A stretch of 12,070 nucleotides of DNA, taken from JBFHNV01 sp965365655 (GTDB lineage: Bacteria > Pseudomonadota > Gammaproteobacteria > HK1). Below the pieces are notes generated by a model. The model saw only the letters and a list, made by a program, of their open reading frames with translations, did not search any database and was not told where the DNA came from. The translations under genes and the position numbers were made by a program. This document shows, piece after piece, positions 1 through 5,902 of this stretch. How positions within the stretch are numbered: the first letter of the stretch is position 1; every line of letters starts with the position of its first letter. The DNA is taken from NCBI GenBank assembly GCA_965365655.1, contig CBDUCN010000144.1, forward strand, positions 1 to 12,070. The letters are read 5' to 3'.

Positions 1-76
1 CGACCTCGTACACGGCGCGCAGCACCGGGTCGGACAGGCCGAGCAGGGAGAAGCTTTCGATCGATGGAGGAGTCAT
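1..76 (-). CDS. DEAD-box RNA helicase, N-terminal fragment (cut by window edge)
   Basis: Only the first 25 codons lie in the window; the gene continues beyond position 1. They read from an ATG at 76-74 and include FSLLGLSDPVLRAVYEV. This matches the start of the Q-motif region of DEAD-box RNA helicases (an aromatic residue, then LGL, then a helix, followed in the family by a G-Y-x-x-P-x-x-I-Q motif that would lie outside the window). Such proteins unwind short RNA duplexes with ATP during ribosome assembly, translation or mRNA decay. The fragment is too short to choose between DeaD/CsdA, RhlE, SrmB or DbpA types, so no symbol is given. No strong Shine-Dalgarno sequence precedes the ATG, only a GGCGG-like run. 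The family call is an inference from a short but characteristic string. Confidence 0.68.
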   Translation of the reverse strand, partial: MTPPSIESFSLLGLSDPVLRAVYEV

Positions 77-162
77 GGCGCCGCCGTTCGGGGAAATGGC
101 ACGGGTCCGCGACTCCGCTGCCTGCGCGCGCCGGGGCGCGCATGGTACGTCATCGCGGGCCT

Positions 163-192
163 GCGCCCCCGTGCAGGGCGCCCCCGTGCAGG
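163..192. repeat. perfect 15-bp tandem duplication
   Basis: The unit GCGCCCCCGTGCAGG occurs twice in direct succession (163-177 and 178-192) without mismatch. A shorter related string, CCCCCGTGC, recurs near 337-345. It lies in the gap upstream of the helicase gene. It may be a slippage product; no function is claimed. Confidence 0.8.
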
Positions 193-320
193 GTGCGGCG
201 GCCGGTGGCGCGCTGCGGGCACGTGCCGCGTGCCGCGTGGCGGCGAGTTCGTGCCGCCGCCGCTGCAGCGGCCCGGGCAGGCGGCCCCAGACGCTGCATC
301 CCGTCCTGCGCAGCCGCTGC

Positions 321-340
321 GGGCCCGTGCGCACGGCCCC
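321..340. terminator. imperfect GC hairpin downstream of the VWA gene
   Basis: GGGCCCGTGC at 321-330 pairs with GCACGGCCCC at 331-340, with one mismatch, around a central CGTGCGCACG palindrome. It lies about 67 bases past the VWA stop codon on the minus strand. No T-tract follows, so it is at best a weak or Rho-assisted end signal, or an RNA 3' end stabiliser. Confidence 0.25.
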
Positions 341-406
341 CGTGCGACGGCAACGCGAGGCCAACGGATCCGGTCGGTTCCGGGGTCGGCATGCGGGATC
401 GGCCGA

Positions 407-2551
407 TCAGCGTCCCCGCATCCCCTTCGCGAGCCGCACCAGGTCGATGAACTCGGCGCGGTAGCCGAAGGTGTCGCGGCCGCGGGCGCCGCCGGCGAGC
501 GCGGCGATGTCGTCGTAGGAGAAGTCGCGCGCGTCCAGCTCGCCGCGCAGCCGCTGCGCGAACGCCGCCACCGCGGCCGCGAAGCGCAGGTCCGGGTCGA
601 GCTGCGCGACGCCCGAACGCTCGTCGTCGGCGGTGATGGGATCGGTGACGAGACGGCTCTCGGCGGCGCCCGGCAGCTTGTAGCGGATCTTCAGGAATGC
701 GTACTCGTCGCCGCGTGCGTCGCTGCCGCGCGCCGCGGGGCGCTCCTGGTAGCGCGACTCGTCGATCGCCCGCGTCGCGCTGCCGGGCTCGCGGAACTCG
801 TAGATCGCGGTCACCGCGTGGCCCGAGCCGATGTCGCCGGCGTCGACGCGGTCGTCGTTGAAGTCCTCGCGGCGAAGCCTGCGGGTCTCGTAGCCGACGA
901 GCCGGTACTCGGCGACGCGGGCGGGGTTGAACTCCACCTGGATCTTCACGTCGCTCGCGATCGGGAGCAGCGTGGAGCCGGCCTCCTCGACGAGCACCTT
1001 GCGCGCCTCGCGCAGCGTGTCGACGTAGGCGGCGTTGCCGTTCCCGTTCTGCGCGAGGGCCTGCATCACGTCGTCGTGGTAGTTGCCCTGCCCGAAGCCC
1101 AGCACCGACAGGAAGATCCCGCTCTCGCGCTTGCGCGCGACGAACTCCGTGAGCGCGCGCGGATCCGACATCCCGACGTTGAAGTCGCCGTCGGTGGCAA
1201 GGATCACCCGGCTCACCGCGCCGGCGCTCGATGCGGCCTCTGCGAGGCGGTAGGCCTCCTGGATCCCGGCCGCGCCCGCGGTGCGTCCCTCGGCCTGCAG
1301 GCCGTCCAGCGCCGCGAGGATGCGCGCGCGCTCGGCGGCCGGGGTCGGCTGCAGCGCGACCCGGACGCCCGCCGCGTAGGTGACGATGGCCACCGTGTCC
1401 GCCGCGTCGAGCGAGTCCACCAGCAGCGCGAGGGCGCTCTTCAGCAGCGGCAGGCGGTCCGCGCCGCGCATCGAGCCGGAGGTGTCGATCAGGAACACCA
1501 GGTTGGACCGCGGCTTCGACGCGTCCTCGACCGTGTAACCCTTGATGCCGACGTGCATCAGCTTCGCCCCGCGCGACCACGGCGACGGGTAGACCGCGAC
1601 CGTGGCCCGGAACGGCGGATCCGCCGACGGCGGCGGCGGGTAGTCGTAATCGAAGTAGTTGATCATCTCCTCGACGCGCACCGCACGCGGGTCGGGCAGC
1701 CGGCCGGCGTTCAGCTGCCGACGCACGAACGCATAGGAGGCCGTGTCCACGTCGATGGAGAACGTCGACACCGGTGTCTCGCTGACCAGGTGCACCCGGT
1801 TCGGCTGCGCGCCGGCGAAGGAGTCACGATTCGCGCGCGCGACGGGTGCCTGCTGCGACGGCGCGAGGTCGCGGCCGGGTCGCGCGCGCGACGGCGCCGG
1901 CTGCGCGATGGACGGGCCGCGGCGCGCCGCGGCAGGGGTGTCGGGGAGCAGCGTATAGAATTCGAATCGGGGTTCGGACGGCGCCGGGGGCGCGACGTCG
2001 CGCGGCTGCACCTCGGGCAGCCGCACGGCGGGCAGCTCCATCTCCGCCAGCGAGCCGGATGCGAGGGGCGCGAGCGCCGCGGCGGAGTCCGCGGCCGGCG
2101 GTGCCGATGCCGCGGGCGGCGCCGCCTCGGCGGGTCGCGCCTGCGGCGCGCGGGCAGGTTGCGCCTGCGGTGCGCGCGCGGGTTGCGTCTGCGGCGCGCG
2201 CCGCTGCTCGCCGCCGGACACCGGCGACACGGGCTCCTCGATGCCGTGCATCCGGCCGTGGTAGATGCGCGGCGCCAGCGCGGCGGCCATCGCCAGCACC
2301 GCGGCGGCCGCGACGCCGCCATAGATGATCCGGGTCCCCGGCATGGGACGCCTCCTGTGCGGACGAGCCATGCTTCTTCGACGCGCACCGGCGTCGGCTC
2401 CTTGGGCGGACCCGCCGCGCTCCGCCGCCGCGGCGCGGAACTCGCGCAGCGCAGCGTCGATGGCGGCGCGCCGTGCCCCGTCGTCCGCAGGCGGGGTCTC
2501 GAGGCCGCGCAGGCGCCGCCGAAGATCCGTGTCGTCCATCGCGTCAGTCAC
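407..2551 (-). CDS. membrane-anchored VWA-domain protein (YfbK-like) with possible anti-sigma N-terminus
   Basis: The protein has 714 residues. Residues 1-72 are charged and probably cytoplasmic. Residues about 74-96 (IIYGGVAAAAVLAMAAALAP) form one membrane segment. Residues 110-250 are a Pro/Ala-rich linker with three 8-residue repeats (119-142). Residues about 260-325 match the VWA N-terminal extension (SIDVDTASYAFVRRQLNAG). The VWA domain follows from about 345 with an intact MIDAS: DTSGS at 356-360, Thr424 in GRTAGAAGI and Asp454 in ATDGD. The C-terminus (about 540-714) matches the DUF3520/YfbK C-terminal region. VWA domains bind partners through a metal ion; here the domain would face the periplasm. 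The GTG start at 2551 lies inside the 3' end of the sigma gene, with GAGG six bases upstream; an ATG at 2539 is an alternative. Co-transcription with a sigma factor, plus a short cytoplasmic region before the membrane segment, suggests a role as its regulator, which is inference. Confidence 0.9.
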   Translation of the reverse strand: MTDAMDDTDLRRRLRGLETPPADDGARRAAIDAALREFRAAAAERGGSAQGADAGARRRSMARPHRRRPMPGTRIIYGGVAAAAVLAMAAALAPRIYHGRMHGIEEPVSPVSGGEQRRAPQTQPARAPQAQPARAPQARPAEAAPPAASAPPAADSAAALAPLASGSLAEMELPAVRLPEVQPRDVAPPAPSEPRFEFYTLLPDTPAAARRGPSIAQPAPSRARPGRDLAPSQQAPVARANRDSFAGAQPNRVHLVSETPVSTFSIDVDTASYAFVRRQLNAGRLPDPRAVRVEEMINYFDYDYPPPPSADPPFRATVAVYPSPWSRGAKLMHVGIKGYTVEDASKPRSNLVFLIDTSGSMRGADRLPLLKSALALLVDSLDAADTVAIVTYAAGVRVALQPTPAAERARILAALDGLQAEGRTAGAAGIQEAYRLAEAASSAGAVSRVILATDGDFNVGMSDPRALTEFVARKRESGIFLSVLGFGQGNYHDDVMQALAQNGNGNAAYVDTLREARKVLVEEAGSTLLPIASDVKIQVEFNPARVAEYRLVGYETRRLRREDFNDDRVDAGDIGSGHAVTAIYEFREPGSATRAIDESRYQERPAARGSDARGDEYAFLKIRYKLPGAAESRLVTDPITADDERSGVAQLDPDLRFAAAVAAFAQRLRGELDARDFSYDDIAALAGGARGRDTFGYRAEFIDLVRLAKGMRGR
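2126..2197 (-). repeat. three 24-bp coding repeats in the VWA linker
   Basis: Three consecutive in-frame copies encode APQTQPAR, APQAQPAR and APQARPAE (residues 119-142 of the VWA protein). They sit just outside the membrane segment, in a proline-rich spacer that would hold the VWA domain away from the membrane. Copy number could vary between strains, as tandem in-frame repeats often do. Confidence 0.8.
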
Positions 2552-3074
2552 CCCACGCCTCGCGCAGCCGCCGGCGCGCCTGGAAGATGCGCCATGACAC
2601 CGTCGTCTCGGCGCAGCCGAGCACCGCCGCCGCTTCGCGGTGGCTCAGGTCCTCGAGGTAGACCAGCAGCACCGCGTCGCGCAGCTTCGCCGGCAGGGCC
2701 TGCACCACCTCGAGGATCCGCTGCACGTCCAGCAGGCGTTCGGGGTGCTCGCCCGGCGGCGCCGCCTGCGTCTGCGCGCCGACCTCCTCCGCGCTCACGT
2801 AGCGCCGCGCACTTCGCTCCGCGTCCTTCGCCGCATTGATGGTGACGCGATAGAGCCAGGTCTCGAAACGCGCCCGGCCGTCGAAGCCGGCGAGCTGGCG
2901 GGCGAGCTTCACGCACACCTCCTGGGCGACGTCCTCGGCCCGGTCGCGGCGCCCGCACCAGCGGAACGCCGTGCGGAAGATGGTCGCGTAGTGGCGCTCG
3001 AGCAGGCGCGCGAAGGCCTGCTCGTCACCGGCGACCGCGCGTGCGATCAGCTCCGCGTCACTCTCAGCATTCAT
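2544..3074 (-). CDS. ECF-type RNA polymerase sigma factor (sigma-70 family)
   Basis: The protein has 176 residues, normal for a group 4 sigma factor. Sigma region 2 spans about residues 19-90 and includes the signature DRAEDVAQEVCVKLARQ, followed by FETWLYRVTINAAKD, which binds core polymerase and melts the -10 region. Region 4 spans about 120-172 (ALPAKLRDAVLLVYLEDLSH, then a helix-turn-helix around REAAAVLGCAETTVSWRIFQARRRL) and reads the -35 element. Regions 1.1 and 3 are absent, as expected. The ATG start at 3074 fits the usual N-terminal length, although the Shine-Dalgarno sequence is weak (GGGA about 11 bases upstream). Its stop overlaps the start of the VWA gene by 8 nt, so the two are almost certainly one transcript and probably translationally coupled. 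ECF factors are usually held by a co-encoded anti-sigma; here the VWA protein is the only candidate. The stimulus and regulon cannot be read from the sequence. Confidence 0.94.
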   Translation of the reverse strand: MNAESDAELIARAVAGDEQAFARLLERHYATIFRTAFRWCGRRDRAEDVAQEVCVKLARQLAGFDGRARFETWLYRVTINAAKDAERSARRYVSAEEVGAQTQAAPPGEHPERLLDVQRILEVVQALPAKLRDAVLLVYLEDLSHREAAAVLGCAETTVSWRIFQARRRLREAWGD

Positions 3075-3493
3075 GATCTTGCGTCCCAGTCACCGGTTGG
3101 ACGCGGCGCGGGGCTGGATCCTTGGCTACGGCGGCCGGAGCGGCATCACCGCGCCCGGGCGGGCGCCGCGGCTGGGTCGGCGCCCGGGCGCCGCAGCCGC
3201 GTGTCCGCGCTCACGCGGGCCGCGGGTTCGCCGCGGCTCGGCGCAGTGTGTCGAACACGCCGCGCACCCCGGCGCCGCGGTGAGCGGCGACGAGCAGTCC
3301 GCGACCGTGGCCGCGAGCGGCCCGACGCTGCGCGTCACCGCCGCCGTGCTGCGCCAGGGGTCGGAGACCGTGAGGCGGTGCACCACGTCGCCCGGGGGCC
3401 GGCGCCGCCGACGGGCGTCGCCGCGGAATTTCCTCGCCGCCGGGCGCGTGCGTGTCCGTGCCGCGGGCGAGGAGCAAGCGCCGACGCCGGCCC
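3075..3493. other. gene-free gap between sigma factor and helical-protein gene
   Basis: About 420 bases separate two minus-strand genes. Open frames exist on both strands, but their translations are rich in Arg, Ala, Gly and Pro, lack recognisable domains and have no good ribosome binding site, so none is called. The gap holds a strong hairpin at 3167-3201. The promoter of the sigma-VWA operon should lie in the part nearest 3074; no convincing housekeeping or ECF-type promoter was identified. Confidence 0.55.
3167..3201. terminator. strong GC hairpin, possible transcription end signal
   Basis: The outer arms CGCGGCTG (3167-3174) and CAGCCGCG (3194-3201) are perfect complements. They enclose a perfect 16-base palindrome CGGCGCCCGGGCGCCG (3178-3193), with a GGT bulge on one side. 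The structure lies about 300 bases past the stop of the helical-protein gene and upstream of the sigma gene on the minus strand. No T-tract follows in either direction, so a classic intrinsic terminator is not proven. It could instead be a protein-binding palindrome. Confidence 0.4.
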
Positions 3494-4351
3494 TCAGCGC
3501 AGCAGCGACATCAGCTGGTAGGGCGCGCTCTTGAACATCGGCTCCAGGACCTTGACCGCGGCCTCGTAGTCGCCACGCTCCGCGAGCGCGCCGGCCTCGC
3601 TGCGCGCAGCGTGCATCTTCTCCGAGAAGGTCCTGATCATCTTCTCCTTCGACGTGCCCGCGACGCTCCCCGCCGCCATGTCGATCGCTTCGAGCTGGCT
3701 CGCCGTCTTGTCCCGGTAGTAGTTGTACTGATCCTGGATCGTGTCGAACACGACCTTGTGCTCGAGCACGTCGCCGTCGCGCATGCGCTCGATGGAGACC
3801 TTGAGCTGCTCGTAGGCGAGGTCGAGCTTCGCCTTGCCGCCCACGTAGTCGTCTTTCCGGTACAGCGCATCCGCCTCGCTCAGCAGGCCCTCGACCTGCT
3901 GATGGAGCCGGTCCTCCTGCTGTCCCGCGTGCTTCTCGCCGGCGACCCGGCCCTGCGCCTGCAGCAGTGCGCGCACGCTCTGCGCGCGCATGTCGTAGTC
4001 CCGCTTCGCCTTCTCGGCTCTCTCGCTGCCCGCGCCGGCCGTCTGCACCGCCTTGAGCATCGTCTTCTTCGCGTCGGCGAGCAGCTTCTGCGCGTCGTCC
4101 GGGCGCCCGCTGTCGAGCGCGTGCTTCGCCTGGTGGAACAGGACCCTTGCCTGCTCGCGCAACGCCTGCGCGTCGGCGTTGCCGCTGGATTCGACGCGCT
4201 TCGCCGCGCTCGAGTCCTCGATCAGGTGAGCCGCGGTGTCGAGCTGCTTGCGCATCGCGTCCGCGGTGGCCTGCGCGCCGCCCGCCGTGCTCCATGCCGC
4301 GGACGCGGCGCCAAGGACCAGGCACAGGGCCATCCGGCTCGATCGCGTCAT
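3494..4351 (-). CDS. exported alpha-helical protein of unknown function
   Basis: The product has 285 residues and belongs to no family I recognise. The N-terminus MTRSSRMALCLVLGAASAAW, ending near GGAQA, is a typical Sec signal peptide with likely cleavage after AQA (about residue 27), so the mature protein should be periplasmic. The rest is almost wholly amphipathic helix rich in Ala, Lys, Glu, Gln and Asp. It has helix-pair segments such as ALREQARVLFHQAKHALDSG and ALAERGDYEAAVKVLEPMF that recall TPR-like or coiled-coil bundles, but no clean TPR consensus. There are no Cys residues in the mature part. The ATG at 4351 is chosen because GGAGG lies eight bases upstream and the signal peptide begins there; the frame is open 34 codons further upstream but those codons show no signal peptide and no ribosome binding site. 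It seems to be monocistronic: about 420 bases separate it from the sigma gene and it is divergent from the SHMT-like gene. Confidence 0.85.
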   Translation of the reverse strand: MTRSSRMALCLVLGAASAAWSTAGGAQATADAMRKQLDTAAHLIEDSSAAKRVESSGNADAQALREQARVLFHQAKHALDSGRPDDAQKLLADAKKTMLKAVQTAGAGSERAEKAKRDYDMRAQSVRALLQAQGRVAGEKHAGQQEDRLHQQVEGLLSEADALYRKDDYVGGKAKLDLAYEQLKVSIERMRDGDVLEHKVVFDTIQDQYNYYRDKTASQLEAIDMAAGSVAGTSKEKMIRTFSEKMHAARSEAGALAERGDYEAAVKVLEPMFKSAPYQLMSLLR

Positions 4352-4359
4352 CGGGATTT

Positions 4360-4364
4360 CCTCC
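4360..4364 (-). promoter_or_regulatory. ribosome binding site fixing the start of the exported helical protein
   Basis: On the minus strand GGAGG precedes the ATG at 4351 with an eight-base spacer. It selects this ATG over the in-frame start about 100 bases upstream and places the signal peptide exactly at the N-terminus. Confidence 0.75.
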
Positions 4365-4385
4365 GCTTTCGCCTCATGACGGCGG

Positions 4386-4391
4386 ATGATA
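4386..4391 (-). promoter_or_regulatory. possible -10 element for the exported helical protein gene
   Basis: The minus strand reads TATCAT (5 of 6 matches to TATAAT) in an AT-rich patch that is exceptional for this window, 34 bases from the ATG. No good -35 lies 16-18 bases upstream (GATTCC at 17). An activator or a weak housekeeping promoter would fit. This is a visual match only. Confidence 0.35.
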
Positions 4392-4592
4392 CAACTTCGA
4401 ACATCGGCGGAATCGACAGGCGCGCGGCCTTCGCGGGGCGGGCCGGCACGCATCCCGGACGGGAGCGCCGATCCGGCGGGTCGCCATCGTGTTCCGCGAC
4501 CGGCAGCACCGCGTCTCCGGTGTGCGGGGAGGTGCGGCGAGGCCGGCCGCCGGCCTCTTCGCGAAGCGCCGGTCCTGCGGCGCGGCGGCTGC

Positions 4593-4598
4593 TACGCT
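4593..4598 (+). promoter_or_regulatory. possible -10 element for the SHMT-cytochrome operon
   Basis: TACGCT lies 25 bases before the SHMT-like ATG, leaving a short leader that includes the GGGGAGGGG ribosome binding site. The same hexamer occurs before the S8 protease gene (6883-6888). It matches TATAAT at only 3 of 6 positions and no clear -35 is seen. Confidence 0.22.
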
Positions 4599-4612
4599 CC
4601 GGGCGCGCGAAC

Positions 4613-4621
4613 GGGGAGGGG
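4613..4621 (+). promoter_or_regulatory. ribosome binding site fixing the SHMT-like start
   Basis: GGGGAGGGG lies directly before the ATG at 4624 (core GGAGG at 4615-4619). The frame is open further upstream to 4489, but the extra 45 residues are arginine- and alanine-rich with no family counterpart. The start at 4624 gives the normal SHMT N-terminal length. Confidence 0.75.
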
Positions 4622-4623
4622 AC

Positions 4624-5901
4624 ATGAACGAGCCGACGGCGGTGCACGCCGGGTACTTCGAGGCGGACGTCGCGGCGATCGACCCGGACGTGGCCGCGGC
4701 GCTGCGAGGCGAGCTGGAGCGCGAGCGCAGCCACATCGAGCTGATCGCGTCGGAGAACCTCGTCAGCCGCGCGGTGCTGGACGCGCTCGGCGCGGCGGTC
4801 AACAACAAGACCCTGGAAGGCTATCCGGGCGCGCGCTTCCACGGCGGAGGCCGGTTCGTGGACGTCGCCGAGCGCCTCGCGATCGAGCGCGCGTGCACCC
4901 TGTTCGGCTGCGCGCACGCGAACGTGCAGCCGCATTCGGGCTCGCAGGCGAACCTGGCCGTGTTCGCCGCGCTGCTGGACGCCGGCGACACCGTGCTGAG
5001 CATGGATCTGGCCGCCGGCGGGCACCTGAGCCACGGTGCGCCGGCCAACATCTCCGGGCGCTGGTTCGACGCGGTGCACTACGGCGTGCGCGCGCAGGAC
5101 GGGCTGATCGACTACGAGCAGGTCGACGCGCTGGCGCACGAGCACCGCCCGAAGCTGGTGATCGCCGGAGGCTCCTCGTACCCGCGCGCCATCGACTTCG
5201 CCCGCCTGCGCGCGGCGGCCGACGCGGTGGGCGCGTGGCTGCTGGTCGACATGGCGCACTTCGCGGCGCTCGTGGCGGGCGGCGTGCACCCGCACGTGTT
5301 CCCGCACGCCCACGTGGCCACGACGACCACGACCAAGACGCTGCGCGGTCCGCGCGGCGGGATCGTGCTCACCAACGACCCGGCGCTCGCGAAGCGCATC
5401 GACGGCGCGGTGTTCCCGGGCGTGCAGGGCAGCCTGCATCCGCAGGTGATCGCCGCCAAGGCGGTGTGCCTCGGGGAGGCGCTGCGCCCGGAGTTCGCGC
5501 GCTATGCCCGCGCGGTGCTGGACAACGCGCGCGCGCTCGCGTCCGGCCTCGCTGCGCGAGGCCTGCCGGTGGTCACCGGCGGCACCGATACCCCGCTCGT
5601 GCTGGTGGACGTCAGCGCGCGCGGCCTCGCCGGCGACGACGCGGAGAAGCGCCTGGAAGCCGCCGGCATCACCTGCAACAAGAACCCGCTGCCGTTCGAC
5701 GGCCGTCGGCCGGCGTCGTGGCGCGGCATTCGCCTCGGCGTGTCGGCGGTGACCACGCGCGGCCTGCGCACCGCGGAGATCGACGCGGTGGCGGGCATGA
5801 TCGACCGGGTGCTGGCGGATCCGGGCGCGGTCGACGCCGTGCGCGCCGAGGCCGCGGCGCTGTGCGGCCGTTTTCCGCTGTACCCCGGGCGGGTGCTCTA
5901 G
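4624..5901 (+). CDS. divergent serine hydroxymethyltransferase-like PLP enzyme
   Basis: The protein has 425 residues, the usual SHMT length. Family marks are HIELIASEN (38-45), EGYPG (65-69), VQPHSGSQAN (101-110), VDMAH (208-212, with Asp209 for the PLP ring nitrogen), the PLP lysine Lys238 in KTLRGPRGG, CNKNPLP and GIRLG with the carboxylate-binding Arg. SHMT interconverts serine and glycine with tetrahydrofolate. Three side chains near-invariant in E. coli GlyA differ: Tyr55 is Thr63, Tyr65 is His73, and His228, just before the PLP lysine, is Thr237. The FPGGQGGP loop reads FPGVQGSLH, and GTPAIT reads GVSAVT. These changes surround the substrate and suggest altered specificity, for example an alpha-methylserine hydroxymethyltransferase or aldolase, or another retro-aldol enzyme; this is inference. 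The cytochrome gene follows after one base. A standard glyA is presumably elsewhere, which cannot be checked here. Confidence 0.88.
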   Translation: MNEPTAVHAGYFEADVAAIDPDVAAALRGELERERSHIELIASENLVSRAVLDALGAAVNNKTLEGYPGARFHGGGRFVDVAERLAIERACTLFGCAHANVQPHSGSQANLAVFAALLDAGDTVLSMDLAAGGHLSHGAPANISGRWFDAVHYGVRAQDGLIDYEQVDALAHEHRPKLVIAGGSSYPRAIDFARLRAAADAVGAWLLVDMAHFAALVAGGVHPHVFPHAHVATTTTTKTLRGPRGGIVLTNDPALAKRIDGAVFPGVQGSLHPQVIAAKAVCLGEALRPEFARYARAVLDNARALASGLAARGLPVVTGGTDTPLVLVDVSARGLAGDDAEKRLEAAGITCNKNPLPFDGRRPASWRGIRLGVSAVTTRGLRTAEIDAVAGMIDRVLADPGAVDAVRAEAAALCGRFPLYPGRVL

Positions 5902-5902
5902 C

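Larger units (their letters stand above)
77..406. other. gene-free gap with short repeats and GC hairpins
   Basis: This gap of about 330 bases lies between the stop of the VWA gene and the start of the helicase gene, both on the minus strand. The open frames in it give arginine-, alanine- and proline-rich translations typical of non-coding GC-rich DNA, so no gene is called. It holds a perfect 15-bp tandem duplication (163-192) and two hairpin-like inverted repeats (about 123-142 and 321-340). A 12-bp palindrome GATCGGCCGATC (397-408) runs into the VWA stop codon. The promoter of the helicase gene should lie here, but no convincing -35/-10 pair was seen. Confidence 0.6.

Noticed and set aside
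64..464. Two overlapping plus-strand frames in the first gap
   Set aside because: Both give Arg/Ala/Pro/Cys-rich translations, overlap the helicase start and the VWA end on the other strand, and lack ribosome binding sites.
1955..1968. AT-rich patch ATAGAATTCGAATC that looks like a promoter -10 region
   Set aside because: It lies inside the VWA coding sequence and encodes part of the linker (FEFYTLL). No gene start is placed to use it.
230..2839. Open frame of 869 codons on the plus strand, antisense to the VWA and sigma genes
   Set aside because: It crosses two confidently identified minus-strand genes, and its translation is Arg/Ala/Gly-rich without motifs.
3073..3534. Possible small genes on either strand in the gap between sigma factor and helical protein (including a minus-strand frame at 3211-3477)
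   Set aside because: No ribosome binding site, no recognisable domain and a skewed amino-acid composition. A decayed gene cannot be excluded, but nothing positive supports one.
4352..4453. 34-codon N-terminal extension of the exported helical protein
   Set aside because: It would bury the signal peptide. GGAGG with ideal spacing marks the downstream ATG at 4351.
4489..4623. 45-codon N-terminal extension of the SHMT-like protein
   Set aside because: No SHMT has this segment, its composition is Arg/Ala/Gly-rich, and the strong ribosome binding site lies directly before 4624.
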